A stretch of 64,000 bases of DNA from NCBI RefSeq assembly GCF_015291625.1, contig NZ_CP030047.1:6200001-6264000 (forward strand), in the 5' to 3' direction. Positions 50,031 to 59,106 of the stretch are shown here, piece by piece. The translations under genes were made by a program, and so were the position numbers. A model generated the notes under the pieces. The model had not been told where the DNA came from. It saw only the letters and a program-made list of their open reading frames with translations, and did no database searches. Every line of letters starts with the position of its first letter. Within the stretch, counting starts at the first letter, position 1. Source of the DNA: Bradyrhizobium sp. CCBAU 53421 (GTDB taxonomy: Bacteria > Pseudomonadota > Alphaproteobacteria > Rhizobiales > Xanthobacteraceae).

Positions 50031-50246
50031 TCAAGTCACGTGCAAGTCGGCCGCTTCGATCCGAATGCGGTCGGCGTGCAGTGACCAGTCGCAAAGCGCC
50101 TGTTCCTGACAGAATTTGAGCTTGGCCATTTCGGTGGCCTGGCCTTCGCTTGAAGCGTCGACCTCGAGTTCGCCCTGGCAAACCTCGCGCTGGCGGCCGT
50201 TGCCGCCGAGCACGTCCTTCATGAATTGAACGACGAAACGTGACAT
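50031..50246 (-). CDS. Small hypothetical protein
   Basis: This 71-residue protein starts MSRFVVQFMKDVLGGNGRQREVCQGELEVDASSEGQATEMAKLKF, with GGAGGG 6 bases before the ATG. It looks like a small alpha/beta protein with two Cys residues; no family is recognised with certainty. No operon partner is next to it. The good ribosome site and typical codon use make it a real gene. Confidence 0.72.
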   Translation of the reverse strand: MSRFVVQFMKDVLGGNGRQREVCQGELEVDASSEGQATEMAKLKFCQEQALCDWSLHADRIRIEAADLHVT

Positions 50247-50726
50247 GGAACCCTCCCTGCTGCGCCGGCAGAGCCCGGGGGTACCACGTTAGCACTAACG
50301 CGAAATGGGGGTGAGTTAATTCGGCACGCGCAGATGCGGCGCTGCGCAGCGGCGGAAAACTACGCGCCGGCCTGCGGCAGGCTGGCGGCGGCGATCGCGA
50401 CGATCTGCGCAAGACGGCGGCCGATCTTCGCGGGCGCGTTGCGGAGCAATGACTGGACCTGTCGCATGACACATCTTCCTTCGGCGCCCGTAATGGTCCG
50501 GCACACCGGGAAAATGGCGATGTCGGGCTAAGCCGTCGATATCTCAGGGAAAATAACAACGGACGCATTGCCGGGCGTCGTTTTGACAGTGGGTTTGTTG
50601 CCTCGATCGAGGTTCCAGCGAAGAAGATATTCTCCGGCGATCTCGGACGCACCACGGTCGACGAAGATGACCGCTACTTCTTGGCCATGCCTCTCCGATG
50701 CCAGAGTTGGCCAGACACGCTGACAT
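50247..50726. other. Intergenic stretch with one possible tiny gene
   Basis: Apart from the 35-codon frame at 50360-50467 nothing convincing is coded here. The end near the autotransporter is AT-richer than its surroundings but shows no clear terminator. Confidence 0.35.
50360..50467 (-). CDS. Possible 35-residue peptide
   Basis: ATG at 50467 opens MRQVQSLLRNAPAKIGRRLA, followed by QIVAIAAASLPQAGA and a TAG. The peptide is a basic N-terminal helix followed by a hydrophobic segment, like many membrane-leaning small proteins. GGAAG lies about 7 bases upstream. Its third-codon positions are G/C-rich like real genes here, but the short length makes it uncertain. Confidence 0.4.
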   Translation of the reverse strand: MRQVQSLLRNAPAKIGRRLAQIVAIAAASLPQAGA

Positions 50727-53700
50727 TCACCAAGTATACCGCACCACACCCTTACCGGCGTAGGACGAGGTGACGCCGGAGAATTCGCCTTCGAAGGTGG
50801 CCGCCGCCGACCAGCCGTTGCGCCATTTCATGTCAATCGACGCCGTGGTCAGCACGGAGTCGGAGGCCTGCGCCGCGCCGTTGACCACGAAGCTCGCGCC
50901 GGGCAGCGCCTGGAAGGTCGCGGCGATCGACCGGTCCGGATCATAATCATGCGCCCAGGCGAACCGGGTGCGCAGCGTCAGCAAGCCATCGGCCATCGCA
51001 AAGGACTTGTCGGTGCGAAAGCCCAGCTCGCTGCGGACATCGGTCACGCTCTTCGCGGCATAGGCGAGCGCGAAGGCGGAAGAACCGACGACAGCCAGCT
51101 CGGCATAGCCAGGCAGATCAAAGGTCGTGAATTGGCCTGCGGCATAGGGCGTGATGCCGATGCCGCCGGTCCATGGCGCGACGAAGCGATAGCCGCCTTC
51201 GACCCTGCCGGAATACGTGTTGGCATTGAACTCGGCGCGGAGCTGGTCGATGCCGGCGACCGTGACGGCGCGGTTGGTGGTGATGTCCTGCCAGCCATAG
51301 GCCAGCGCGGCGGTGATATAGGCCGCGCCTTCGGTGTGGCGAATATAGGCGCCGGCCTGGAACAGATCCGACCGGCCACTGCCGCTGTTGACGACCGAGA
51401 AATTGGTGCCGCCGCCGGCCGCCGCGAAGCCCACGATGGTGTTCGGCGAGAACAGATAGTCGGCGCCGACGGCGGTGCCGTAAACGCTGCTGGTGGTGTC
51501 GTTCGATTCGACGATGGCGTTGCCGCTGGTCGATCGCGAGCCGCCATAGCCCGCCGCCCAGACGCTCCAGCGCTGCACGAACGGCACTGGCGCCGCCTTG
51601 GTGAACATCGCAAATGCGTTGGTCTTCGACGTCGCGGCATAGGCGTTTGGATCACCCTCCTCCGCATAGCCCGATGCGCCCGGTTCCGAAGCCGCACCAC
51701 CGCTCCGGTTCATGAACGGGTCGGTCAGCAGCCCCAGAAACAGGTTCATGGCATCGAACGTCGTCTGCTGCGAGCCGGTTGCGAGTTCACCCGAGGCCTG
51801 CGTCAGGCCCGCCGGCGTCAGCGTGCCGTAGACCATCGGAATGCCGCCTGTTGTGTTGAAGTAGTTGACCAGCGTGTTCGCGACAGCCTGCTGATTGAGG
51901 CTCAGGCCACTGCCGAAGTTCGGTGCGGTCGGGCCTGACGGTGGCGGCGTGAAGTTCAGCGCCAGATTGAGATAGGCGTGGGTCGCGTCGTAGCTCAGCG
52001 TGTCGGTGAAATTTGCCGGCAGATTGGTGTTGGTGAGCGCGCCGAAGGTGCCGCTGACGCTGCCCGCACTCAGGATGGTATATTGCTTGGAGATGTAGTT
52101 GCCGTTGGCGAATGCTGCATTGACTGTAGCGCCGCCGAGCGTCGCGCTGCCCGTGACATTGGCAGAGGATGCGGTCGAAGGATTGACCGCCACGACATAG
52201 AGCGCGCCGGACTGGAACGCGAGATTGCCGTTCACCGTCATCGACGTGCCCGGCGTGCCGGAGCCCGGCGCGAATGTGCCGCCGCTCTGGATCGTCGTAT
52301 CGCCGACCGCGCCGGTGCCGTTGAGCAGGCCGCCCGCGGCGATGGTCGGATCGCTGAGCGAGCCGTTCACCGTCAGCGTCGCATTGGTCACCGTCGTGCC
52401 GCCGGTAAAGGTGTTGGTGCCGTTGATGAAGGTGGTGCCGGCGGTCGCGTTGAGGCTGGCAGCGCCAGCGAGGCCGTCGATCGTGCCGCCGGTCGAGGAG
52501 ATGGCGCCGTTGAGCGAGCCGTTCTGCAACGTGCCGCCGGCAAGCGTCAGCGCCGCCTGCGTCTGCGTGGTGCCGCCGAGATCGAGCGTACCGCCGGCAT
52601 TGACGGTCGTCGTTGCGCTCGTCGCGCCCAGCGTGCCGGCGCCGGACAGTTGCAGCATCCCCGCATTGATGATGGTGCCACCGCTGTAGGTGTTGTTCCC
52701 TGACAGCACCAGCGTGCCGTTGCCGGTCTTGGTGACGGCACCCGTTGCGCCGCCCAGGTCCGAGATCACGCCGGATAGTGCGAGCGAGCCGGTGTCGGCC
52801 TGCACCGTCCCGCCATTGCTCCCGATCTGGACCGAACGCGACGAGGTGAAACCGGCACCGCTGACCTCCAGCGTGCCGCCATCGAAAATCAATCGTCCGA
52901 ATCGATCGCCGAGATTGGCATCCGCCGAAACAGAGAGCGTGCCTGATGAAAAGGTCGTTCCGCCCGTATAGGTGTTGATTCCGGTCAGCGTCAGCGTGCC
53001 GGTGCCGACCTTGATCAGCCCGCCATTCCCGCTGAACACGCCGGAAATCGGGGTGATGATGCCGGAAAATGTCGTCGAGAGGTCATTGCCGCCGACCGTC
53101 AGGGTATTCGCGCCGAGCTGGACGGTGCCGTCCCCTTCGATCGACCCGGCCGTGGTGCCGCCCGTCCTGAGGCCCGTAAGGTCGAGCGCACCGGTCCCGT
53201 TCAGGATGAAGCGCGCGGTTCCGCCGCTGGCCGTGTCCTGAATGACAGTCGTGCCACCGCTGTTGGTCGTGATGGTGGCGTTGCCGGCCGTGCTCGAATT
53301 CACGAAAGCCAAATCGAAATTGTTGATGATCGTCGCATTGCCGGCCGTGCTGCTATCCTGGAACCTCATTGCGCTGCCGCCAATATTGGTAATGGTGGCG
53401 TTGCCGGCCGTGCTGGTGTCGTGGAAGATCAGAAAACCGTTCTCGATAATTCTGGCGTGGCCCGCCGTGCTCGCGTTGTAGAAATCCATGAAGAAGTTGT
53501 TGCGGATGCTGGCATTACCGGCCGTGCTGCTGTCGCCGAACTGAAGAATCGAATTGTTGGTGATGGCGGCGTTGCCAGCCGTGCTCGTGTTGGCGAAACC
53601 TATTGTGCTGCCGGTAAGGTAGTCGTTGACGATGGTGGCGCTGCCGGCCGTGCTGCTGTCGGAGAACGAGAGCGTGCCGCTGTTGGTGATCGTGGCGCTG

Positions 53701-54185
53701 CCGGCCGTGCTCGTGTTGAGGAAATGGATTTCGGACGCCGCGTGGTCGGTAATGCTGTTGATGGTTGCACTGCCACCGTTGATGACGATGCCGGCGCCAT
53801 TGAACGTAAGTACCTGACCGAAGAATACTGAGCCAAGGGTAAACGTATAGGCGGAAGCCCCGGCATTGAAAGTCCAGCCGCCGACGCTGGTGGTGGTGCC
53901 CAGCAACGAGAATGCCAGGCTTGAGTTGTTCGTCACTCCGAATGTGGCAGTGCCGGTCGGGACGATTGCCGGTGTCCAGTTGGCGACGTTACTGTAATCG
54001 ACCGTCCCCAGGATGGGTCCACTTTCCGTGGGGTTGAGATTCCAGGTCGCGTCCTGAGCCGCAGCCGGCAAGGCGACCAACCATAGCGCCACCATCACGA
54101 GCAGCCCGGCACGCAAGCACGCCAGCGTGCGTCGCGCGTAAAATCCCGACGCGCCTTGCTGGTCGGGCACCACAAAAATTCCCAC
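50727..54185 (-). CDS. Autotransporter with outer-membrane beta-barrel domain
   Basis: This 1152-residue type V secretion protein has a long signal peptide (hydrophobic core LRAGLLVMVALWLVALPAAAQ, cut near 44). Eight 19-23-residue repeats with an S/T-T-A-G-N/S-A-T-I core follow at about 158-320. PATR-type beta-helix repeats (GTGTLTLTGINTYTGGTTFSSGTL) lie at about 385-640, and an autotransporter barrel from about 880 ends in RYTW. Such proteins display or release the passenger domain at the cell surface, often for adhesion. It stands alone with no clear regulator. Confidence 0.93.
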   Translation of the reverse strand: MGIFVVPDQQGASGFYARRTLACLRAGLLVMVALWLVALPAAAQDATWNLNPTESGPILGTVDYSNVANWTPAIVPTGTATFGVTNNSSLAFSLLGTTTSVGGWTFNAGASAYTFTLGSVFFGQVLTFNGAGIVINGGSATINSITDHAASEIHFLNTSTAGSATITNSGTLSFSDSSTAGSATIVNDYLTGSTIGFANTSTAGNAAITNNSILQFGDSSTAGNASIRNNFFMDFYNASTAGHARIIENGFLIFHDTSTAGNATITNIGGSAMRFQDSSTAGNATIINNFDLAFVNSSTAGNATITTNSGGTTVIQDTASGGTARFILNGTGALDLTGLRTGGTTAGSIEGDGTVQLGANTLTVGGNDLSTTFSGIITPISGVFSGNGGLIKVGTGTLTLTGINTYTGGTTFSSGTLSVSADANLGDRFGRLIFDGGTLEVSGAGFTSSRSVQIGSNGGTVQADTGSLALSGVISDLGGATGAVTKTGNGTLVLSGNNTYSGGTIINAGMLQLSGAGTLGATSATTTVNAGGTLDLGGTTQTQAALTLAGGTLQNGSLNGAISSTGGTIDGLAGAASLNATAGTTFINGTNTFTGGTTVTNATLTVNGSLSDPTIAAGGLLNGTGAVGDTTIQSGGTFAPGSGTPGTSMTVNGNLAFQSGALYVVAVNPSTASSANVTGSATLGGATVNAAFANGNYISKQYTILSAGSVSGTFGALTNTNLPANFTDTLSYDATHAYLNLALNFTPPPSGPTAPNFGSGLSLNQQAVANTLVNYFNTTGGIPMVYGTLTPAGLTQASGELATGSQQTTFDAMNLFLGLLTDPFMNRSGGAASEPGASGYAEEGDPNAYAATSKTNAFAMFTKAAPVPFVQRWSVWAAGYGGSRSTSGNAIVESNDTTSSVYGTAVGADYLFSPNTIVGFAAAGGGTNFSVVNSGSGRSDLFQAGAYIRHTEGAAYITAALAYGWQDITTNRAVTVAGIDQLRAEFNANTYSGRVEGGYRFVAPWTGGIGITPYAAGQFTTFDLPGYAELAVVGSSAFALAYAAKSVTDVRSELGFRTDKSFAMADGLLTLRTRFAWAHDYDPDRSIAATFQALPGASFVVNGAAQASDSVLTTASIDMKWRNGWSAAATFEGEFSGVTSSYAGKGVVRYTW

Positions 54186-54498
54186 TGCATTCCCCTGGAG
54201 TCACCGCGAAGCGTCCCCGGCGCTCAAGGTGCAGCAGTCTGGGTCATGGAGCAACGAAACTGCGTCTCTTCCCGGCCGTTTGCTTTCGTGCGTTGCGAAC
54301 AAACCACAGCTTGAGGTTTAGTCAGTTGCACAGCGTGCCGAACACACTTTGTGTGTTCCGGTTTGCACCGGAGCTGTATGACCGGCACCGGGTTTAACGA
54401 GGTCATCACGATGCTGAGACGAACGAAGTTTTCTCCGTCATCATCGAGCCACACAACGCTCCACTCCTCCCCGTAAGGGACGCAGCAACGGAAGGGTT
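54186..54498. other. Gene-free upstream region of the autotransporter
   Basis: No coding sequence is supported. This region should hold the autotransporter promoter. It is less GC-rich than neighbouring genes, but no confident -35/-10 pair was found. ACACACTTTGTGTGTTC near 54345 is a small palindrome, with arms AACACA and TGTGTT, that might be an operator. Confidence 0.35.
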
Positions 54499-54660
54499 CC
54501 CTCCCCCTTGCGGGGGAGGGTTAGGGAGAGGGGTGCCACACGGCACACTCTCTCGTTTGCGCTTGAACGACACCGGATCCGAATTGCGACAGCGCAACCT
54601 TCGTCGACGGTCTCACCCGGGGCCACCCCTCTCCCCACCCTCTCCCGCAAGGGGAGAGGG
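54499..54660. repeat. Inverted pair of GC-rich repeats, family E
   Basis: The left arm (54499-54534, CCCTCCCCCTTGCGGGGGAG and on) and the right arm (54624-54660, ending CCCGCAAGGGGAGAGGG) are inverted copies about 90 bases apart. Each arm is itself a small hairpin. The pair sits just downstream of the hydroxyacid dehydrogenase stop. Confidence 0.75.
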
Positions 54661-54707
54661 AGCCTAGCCGATGTGCTCACCTGACAAGGACGACGGCACA
54701 TCGTCCG

Positions 54708-55757
54708 TTATCCAGGCACAAACCCGAACGCCTTCTCGAACCGCTTTGCGTAGACCGGCCAGACCTCGGGGTTGATGATGCGCGGCGGGCGCTTGCCGTC
54801 GAGCGCATCGAGGATCTGTTCGGCGGCGATCCGGCCCATGTTGACGCGCGCCTCGCGGGTGACGCCGGCGGTGTGCGGGCTCGCCAGCACATTGTCGAAC
54901 TGCAATAGCGGATGATCCGGCGGCGGCGGTTCCTTGGCCCAGACGTCGAGGCCCGCGCCGGCGATGCGCTTCTCTCGCAGCGCCTCTTCCAATGCCTTCT
55001 CGTCGTGGATGAAGCCGCGTGCGGTGGTGACGAAATAGGCGTGCGGCTGCATCAGCGCGAATTCGCGCGCCCCGATCATGCCTCGGCTCTTGCTGTCCAG
55101 TGGACAGGAGATCGAGACGAAGTCCGCGCGGCGCAGGAGATCGTCGAGCTCGACCTTCTCCCCGCCCCGCTTCGCCATCTCATCCGCCGAGAGATAAGGA
55201 TCGTAGGCGATCACCTTCATATGCAAGAGGCCCCTGCACAGCTCGGCGATGCGACGGCCGACATTGCCGAGCCCGACGATGCCGACGGTCTTCTCGTTCA
55301 GCTCGTTGCCGATCAAATCGTTGCGGTTGACGTTGGCCTCGCGCCGCAGCCTGCGGTCGGACTGGATGATGCGCTTCGACAGCGTCAGCATCATGCCGAG
55401 CGCGTGCTCGGCAACCGAGTTGGCGTTGCCGCCGGACTGGTTGACCACCAGCACGCCGGCCTTCGTGCAAGCATCGACGTCGACGGGATCGAAACCGGCG
55501 CCGTTCGAGGACACGATCAACAAGTTCGGCGCGCGCTTCAGCAGCTCGGCATGGGCATGGAAATGCGGCGCCAACTCGTCGCGGGCGGCACCGATCTGAT
55601 AGGCATGCGCATCGGCGAGAACCGGCGCGAACGTCGCCTCCGGCGTCTCGTTCTCCAGACGGTCGAGCCGGACATCCGGCCGTTTCTTCAGGATGTCGAC
55701 GTAGATCTCATGGGCGAGGTATTTGACGTAGAAAACGCGCTTGTTGTTGACGGTCAT
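54708..55757 (-). CDS. D-isomer-specific 2-hydroxyacid dehydrogenase
   Basis: This 349-residue NAD-dependent dehydrogenase has the Rossmann motif VGIVGLGNVGRRIAELC and the catalytic Arg region NQSGGNANSVAEHALGMML. TTARGFIHDEKALEEAL and the His in SPHTAGVTREA complete the active site. The closest resemblance is to phosphoglycerate-dehydrogenase-like enzymes, but no ACT domain is present, so a catabolic hydroxyacid is more likely the substrate. It ends the minus-strand cluster 57639-54708 and may make or use the 2-oxo acid handled by the nearby TPP enzyme. Confidence 0.87.
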   Translation of the reverse strand: MTVNNKRVFYVKYLAHEIYVDILKKRPDVRLDRLENETPEATFAPVLADAHAYQIGAARDELAPHFHAHAELLKRAPNLLIVSSNGAGFDPVDVDACTKAGVLVVNQSGGNANSVAEHALGMMLTLSKRIIQSDRRLRREANVNRNDLIGNELNEKTVGIVGLGNVGRRIAELCRGLLHMKVIAYDPYLSADEMAKRGGEKVELDDLLRRADFVSISCPLDSKSRGMIGAREFALMQPHAYFVTTARGFIHDEKALEEALREKRIAGAGLDVWAKEPPPPDHPLLQFDNVLASPHTAGVTREARVNMGRIAAEQILDALDGKRPPRIINPEVWPVYAKRFEKAFGFVPG

Positions 55758-55772
55758 GTCTTCGGATAGCTC

Positions 55773-56669
55773 TCAGTTTGGGAAGCCATAGAGTTTTGCG
55801 GGATTGTCGACGAGGATGCGATGACGCGTCGCTGCGTCCGGCGTCCACGCCTGGAATAGCGTCAACAGATGGCCGGCGTCGGGCATCTCGCCTTCGACCC
55901 GCGGATGCGGCCAGTCGCCGCCCCACACCAGCCGCTCTGGATTGGCTGCCACCAGCGCCTCGTGGAACGGTCGCGCATCCGGATAATCCGGCGCGCACTG
56001 GCTCAGGCGATGCGCGCCTGACAGCTTGGCCCAGCACCAGCCCTCGCCGACCGCGCGCAGCAGGCTTTGAAAGCCCGCGGTGTTGATGCCCGCGGCGGCA
56101 TCGGTGCGGCCCATGTGATCAACCACGACCGGCAGGCCCAGCGCCTTCAGCATCGGGATCGTGTCGGGCAAATCCTTCACGTCGATCCAGAGTTGCAGAT
56201 GCCAGCCGAGCTCGGCCATTACGGTCGCATGCGTCTCGGCGACGCTCAAGGGGATGCCGCCGCGGTAGTGCAACTGCCCGCCGCGGAAGAAATGGTTGAA
56301 GCGCAAGCCGCGCACGCCCAGCACATGCCATTGCCGCACCGTTCCCGCCGCGACATCGGCATCGGCCACCGCGACGCCGCGCAGCCGCGCTGGCTCGCGC
56401 TGCAAGGCATCCAACATCGCCGAATTGTCGTGGCCATGCGCGCTGCCCTGCACCAGCACGCCGCGGGTGAAACCCAGCGCATCGAGCATGCCGAGATAGG
56501 TCGCGAGCGGCGCGTCGGGCGGCGTGTAGCTGCGATCGGCAGCATAGGGGAAACGGTCGGCCGGGCCGAACACATGCGCGTGGGTGTCGCAGGCCTTCGG
56601 CGGCACCTTCTCCCGCGGCGGCGTTACCGGACGCGGCGGCAGGCAGGCGGGGATTTCGGACGCAGCCAT
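55773..56669 (-). CDS. Amidohydrolase-2-family (PDC-lactonase-like) protein
   Basis: This 298-residue TIM-barrel hydrolase has CDTHAHVFGP (metal HxH), VVVDHMGR and a late WGGDWPHPRV. This is the pattern of 2-pyrone-4,6-dicarboxylate lactonases and related acid hydrolases. It probably opens a cyclic acid taken up by the binding protein encoded just upstream (4 bases away). The true substrate is not known. Confidence 0.86.
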   Translation of the reverse strand: MAASEIPACLPPRPVTPPREKVPPKACDTHAHVFGPADRFPYAADRSYTPPDAPLATYLGMLDALGFTRGVLVQGSAHGHDNSAMLDALQREPARLRGVAVADADVAAGTVRQWHVLGVRGLRFNHFFRGGQLHYRGGIPLSVAETHATVMAELGWHLQLWIDVKDLPDTIPMLKALGLPVVVDHMGRTDAAAGINTAGFQSLLRAVGEGWCWAKLSGAHRLSQCAPDYPDARPFHEALVAANPERLVWGGDWPHPRVEGEMPDAGHLLTLFQAWTPDAATRHRILVDNPAKLYGFPN

Positions 56670-56673
56670 CGGC

Positions 56674-57639
56674 TCACTCCGCCTTCATACCGGCGGCCTT
56701 GATGATCGGCCCCCATTTGTCGTAGTCGGCCTTGATCTTGGCTGCGAATTGCTCCGGCGTCGAGCCGATCGAGATCGCGCCGAGCTTGCCGAGCCGCTCC
56801 TTCACGGCATCGGTATTCACGGCCGCGACGAAATCATGCGAGATCTTCGCGACGAGCTCGGCGGGCATGTTGCCGGGTCCGATCAGGCCCCACCACACCT
56901 CGGTGTCGTAGCCCGGCACGGTCTCGGACATGCTTGGCACGTCGGGCAGGAACGGTGCGCGCGAGCCCGTCGTCACCGCCAGCGCGCGGACCGTGCCGGC
57001 CTGCAACTGCCCGACCGATTCCGGCCCGTTGTTGAACGACATCGGAATCTGTCCGCCGAGCAGGTCGTTGATCGCGGGCGCGCCGCCCTTGTAGGGGATC
57101 GCGTTGAGATCGATCTTTGCAAGATTGTTGAGCAGCTCGCCCGCCAGATGGGTCGAGGTGCCGTTGCCGGCATGGGCAAACGACAGAGTGCCCGGCTTCG
57201 CCTTCGCCGCGGCGATGACGTCACCGACCGACTTGAACGGCGAGTCCGCGCGCACCAGCAGCACATTCGGCGACGACGCCAAAAGCGAGATTGGCGAAAA
57301 GTCCTTGAAGGTGTCGTAGGGCAGCTTTGGATAGAGGAACGGATTGGTGGCGTGGCCGCTCGCCACCATGATCAGATTGTAGCCATCGGGTGCGGAGCTT
57401 GCGATCGCCTGCGAGGCGATCACCCCGCCGGCGCCGGGCCGGTTCTCGACCACGATCGACTGCGTCCAGCTCTTCGACACGGCTTCGGCGAGCGTCCGCG
57501 TCAGCACGTCGACGCCGCCGCCTGGCGGATACGGAACAAGAATATGAACGGCCTTTGCCGGGTACGGCTGCGCGGACGCGACGCCGGCCATCGCCATGGC
57601 CGCTGCCGCAATGGCGGTCCGCCAGACCCATCCGGCCAT
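56674..57639 (-). CDS. Bug-family tripartite tricarboxylate transporter binding protein
   Basis: This 321-residue protein has a signal peptide (TAIAAAAMAMAGVASAQ, cut near 23) and the TctC/Bug features VHILVPYPPGGGVDVLTR, VVENRPGAGG and FAHAGNGTSTHLAGELL. Bug proteins bind carboxylates in the periplasm. No TctA/TctB membrane genes are near, as is common for this large family. It starts the small operon with the amidohydrolase and the dehydrogenase. Confidence 0.92.
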   Translation of the reverse strand: MAGWVWRTAIAAAAMAMAGVASAQPYPAKAVHILVPYPPGGGVDVLTRTLAEAVSKSWTQSIVVENRPGAGGVIASQAIASSAPDGYNLIMVASGHATNPFLYPKLPYDTFKDFSPISLLASSPNVLLVRADSPFKSVGDVIAAAKAKPGTLSFAHAGNGTSTHLAGELLNNLAKIDLNAIPYKGGAPAINDLLGGQIPMSFNNGPESVGQLQAGTVRALAVTTGSRAPFLPDVPSMSETVPGYDTEVWWGLIGPGNMPAELVAKISHDFVAAVNTDAVKERLGKLGAISIGSTPEQFAAKIKADYDKWGPIIKAAGMKAE

Positions 57640-57820
57640 CGACGCCTCCCGTCCCGTTCCGTCCCTTGATCGTTACCGCCTGTATCGCACGCCGATCCGG
57701 CCCTGCGATGACCGAATTCCGCAGATCGCGATGCGGCCGCGGCATGTTGACAATCGCATGGTCAGCGTCAAGTTTCGAGCGGCAAGCGAACATCAGCGTC
57801 GCGCGACAAGGGAGAACCGG

Positions 57821-58372
57821 ATGGCGGCCGCGGAACAAGCCTCGTCCCAGAAGACGGCGACCACCTGGCACGGCATCGTGCTGCAGACGCTGAAGCGGAA
57901 CGAGATCAAGCTGGTGCCCTACGTGCCCGACCGGGTGCTGACCACGCTGATCAAGGACCTGCACGCTGATCCCTATTTCACGACGTTTCCGGCCGCACGC
58001 GAGGAAGAGGCCGTCGGCATCGTGTCCGGTGCCTGGATGGCCGGCACGCGCGGTGCCGTGCTGATGCAGACCTCCGGCTTTGCCACGCTCGCCAACGTGC
58101 TGGCCTCGCTCGCGGTGCCCTACCAGATTCCGCTGATCATGTTCGTCTCCGAGCGCGGCACGCTCGGCGAGTTCAATTACGGCCAGGCGCTTGTCTGCCG
58201 CACCATGCGCCCGGTGCTGGATTCCCTGGCGATGGAACATCACACCATCACCCGGCTCGACGAGCTCGAATTCATCGCCGACCGCTCGATCAAGCAGGCC
58301 ATTACCACCCAGGCGCCGGTGGCGCTGATCCTCTCGCCGCTGCTGACCGGCGGCAAGACCTTCGACAAGTGA
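57821..58372 (+). CDS. TPP-dependent decarboxylase, alpha (pyrimidine-binding) subunit, sulfopyruvate-decarboxylase-like
   Basis: Read from MAAAEQASSQKTATTWHGIV (AAGGGAG upstream), this 183-residue protein has the PYR-domain residues FPAAREEEAVGIVSGAWMAGTRGAVLMQTSGFATLANVL. The Glu of REEEAVG activates thiamine diphosphate. It corresponds to ComD-type subunits. It is divergent from the Bug operon and pairs with the subunit coded next. Sulfopyruvate or phosphonopyruvate are known substrates of the family, but here the substrate is open. Confidence 0.86.
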   Translation: MAAAEQASSQKTATTWHGIVLQTLKRNEIKLVPYVPDRVLTTLIKDLHADPYFTTFPAAREEEAVGIVSGAWMAGTRGAVLMQTSGFATLANVLASLAVPYQIPLIMFVSERGTLGEFNYGQALVCRTMRPVLDSLAMEHHTITRLDELEFIADRSIKQAITTQAPVALILSPLLTGGKTFDK

Positions 58373-58380
58373 GATCGGCC

Positions 58381-58983
58381 ATGACCAGCACCCAAGCGCG
58401 CAACACCAAGGTGATGAACCGGTTCGAGCTCACCCAGCGCCTCGTCAGCAAATTGAAGGACGAGGCCGTGATCGGCGGCATCGGCAACACCAATTTCGAT
58501 CTCTGGGCCGCCTGCCATCGGCCTGAGAATTTCTACATGCTGGGCAGCATGGGACTGGCGTTCCCGATCGCGCTCGGCGTCGCGCTGGCGCAGCCGAAGC
58601 GGCGCGTGTTCGCGCTGGAAGGCGACGGCTCGCTCTTGATGCAGCTCGGCTGCCTCTCCACGATCGCGACCCTGGCGCCGAAGAACCTCACCATGGTGGT
58701 GATGGACAACGGCATCTACCAGATCACCGGCAGCCAGCCGACTCCGGCGGCTGTTCATACCGACCTCGTCGCGATCGCGCTCGCCAGCGGGATTGCGAAC
58801 AGCTCCTGGGCCGCCGACGAGGACGATTTCGAGCGGCTGATCGAACAGTCGAAGCAGGCCTCCGGCCCGACCCTGATCGGCGTCCGCATCGACGACAAGC
58901 CCGGCACCGGCACGACAAGGCGCGATCCCGTGCAGATCCGCGAGCGGTTCATGCACGGGATGGGGGTGAGGCAGCTGCTGTAG
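58381..58983 (+). CDS. TPP-dependent decarboxylase, beta (diphosphate-binding) subunit, sulfopyruvate-decarboxylase-like
   Basis: This 200-residue protein has the TPP motif GDGSLLMQLGCLSTIATLAPKNLTMVVMDNGIYQITG (GDG...N), and corresponds to ComE. An in-frame GTG at 58369 overlaps the alpha stop (GTGA) and is an alternative start. Alpha and beta together make one complete active site. With the 2-hydroxyacid dehydrogenase on the other strand they could form a hydroxyacid - oxoacid - aldehyde route. Confidence 0.87.
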   Translation: MTSTQARNTKVMNRFELTQRLVSKLKDEAVIGGIGNTNFDLWAACHRPENFYMLGSMGLAFPIALGVALAQPKRRVFALEGDGSLLMQLGCLSTIATLAPKNLTMVVMDNGIYQITGSQPTPAAVHTDLVAIALASGIANSSWAADEDDFERLIEQSKQASGPTLIGVRIDDKPGTGTTRRDPVQIRERFMHGMGVRQLL

Positions 58984-59004
58984 GCAATGAGCCTCCATTC
59001 TCCA

Positions 59005-59092
59005 CGTCATTGCGAGCGAAGCGAAGCAATCCATCCAGCCGCACACGTTGATGCATGGATTGCTTCGTCGCTTCGCTCCTCGCAATGATGGC
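59005..59092. repeat. Palindromic intergenic repeat, family D
   Basis: CGTCATTGCGAGCGAAGCGA and the inverted CGCTTCGCTCCTCGCAATGA enclose inner arms GAAGCAATCCATCC / TGGATTGCTTCG. It lies between convergent genes (58983 and 59107), where it can act as a two-way mRNA end. Confidence 0.8.
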
Positions 59093-59106
59093 GGATAGTC
59101 CCACCG

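Noticed and set aside
53270..53720. Regularly spaced 16-base repeats resembling a CRISPR array
   Set aside because: Spacing is 57-69 bases, always a multiple of three, and the repeats code for the STAG motif of the autotransporter; the spacers are also similar to one another and there are no cas genes.
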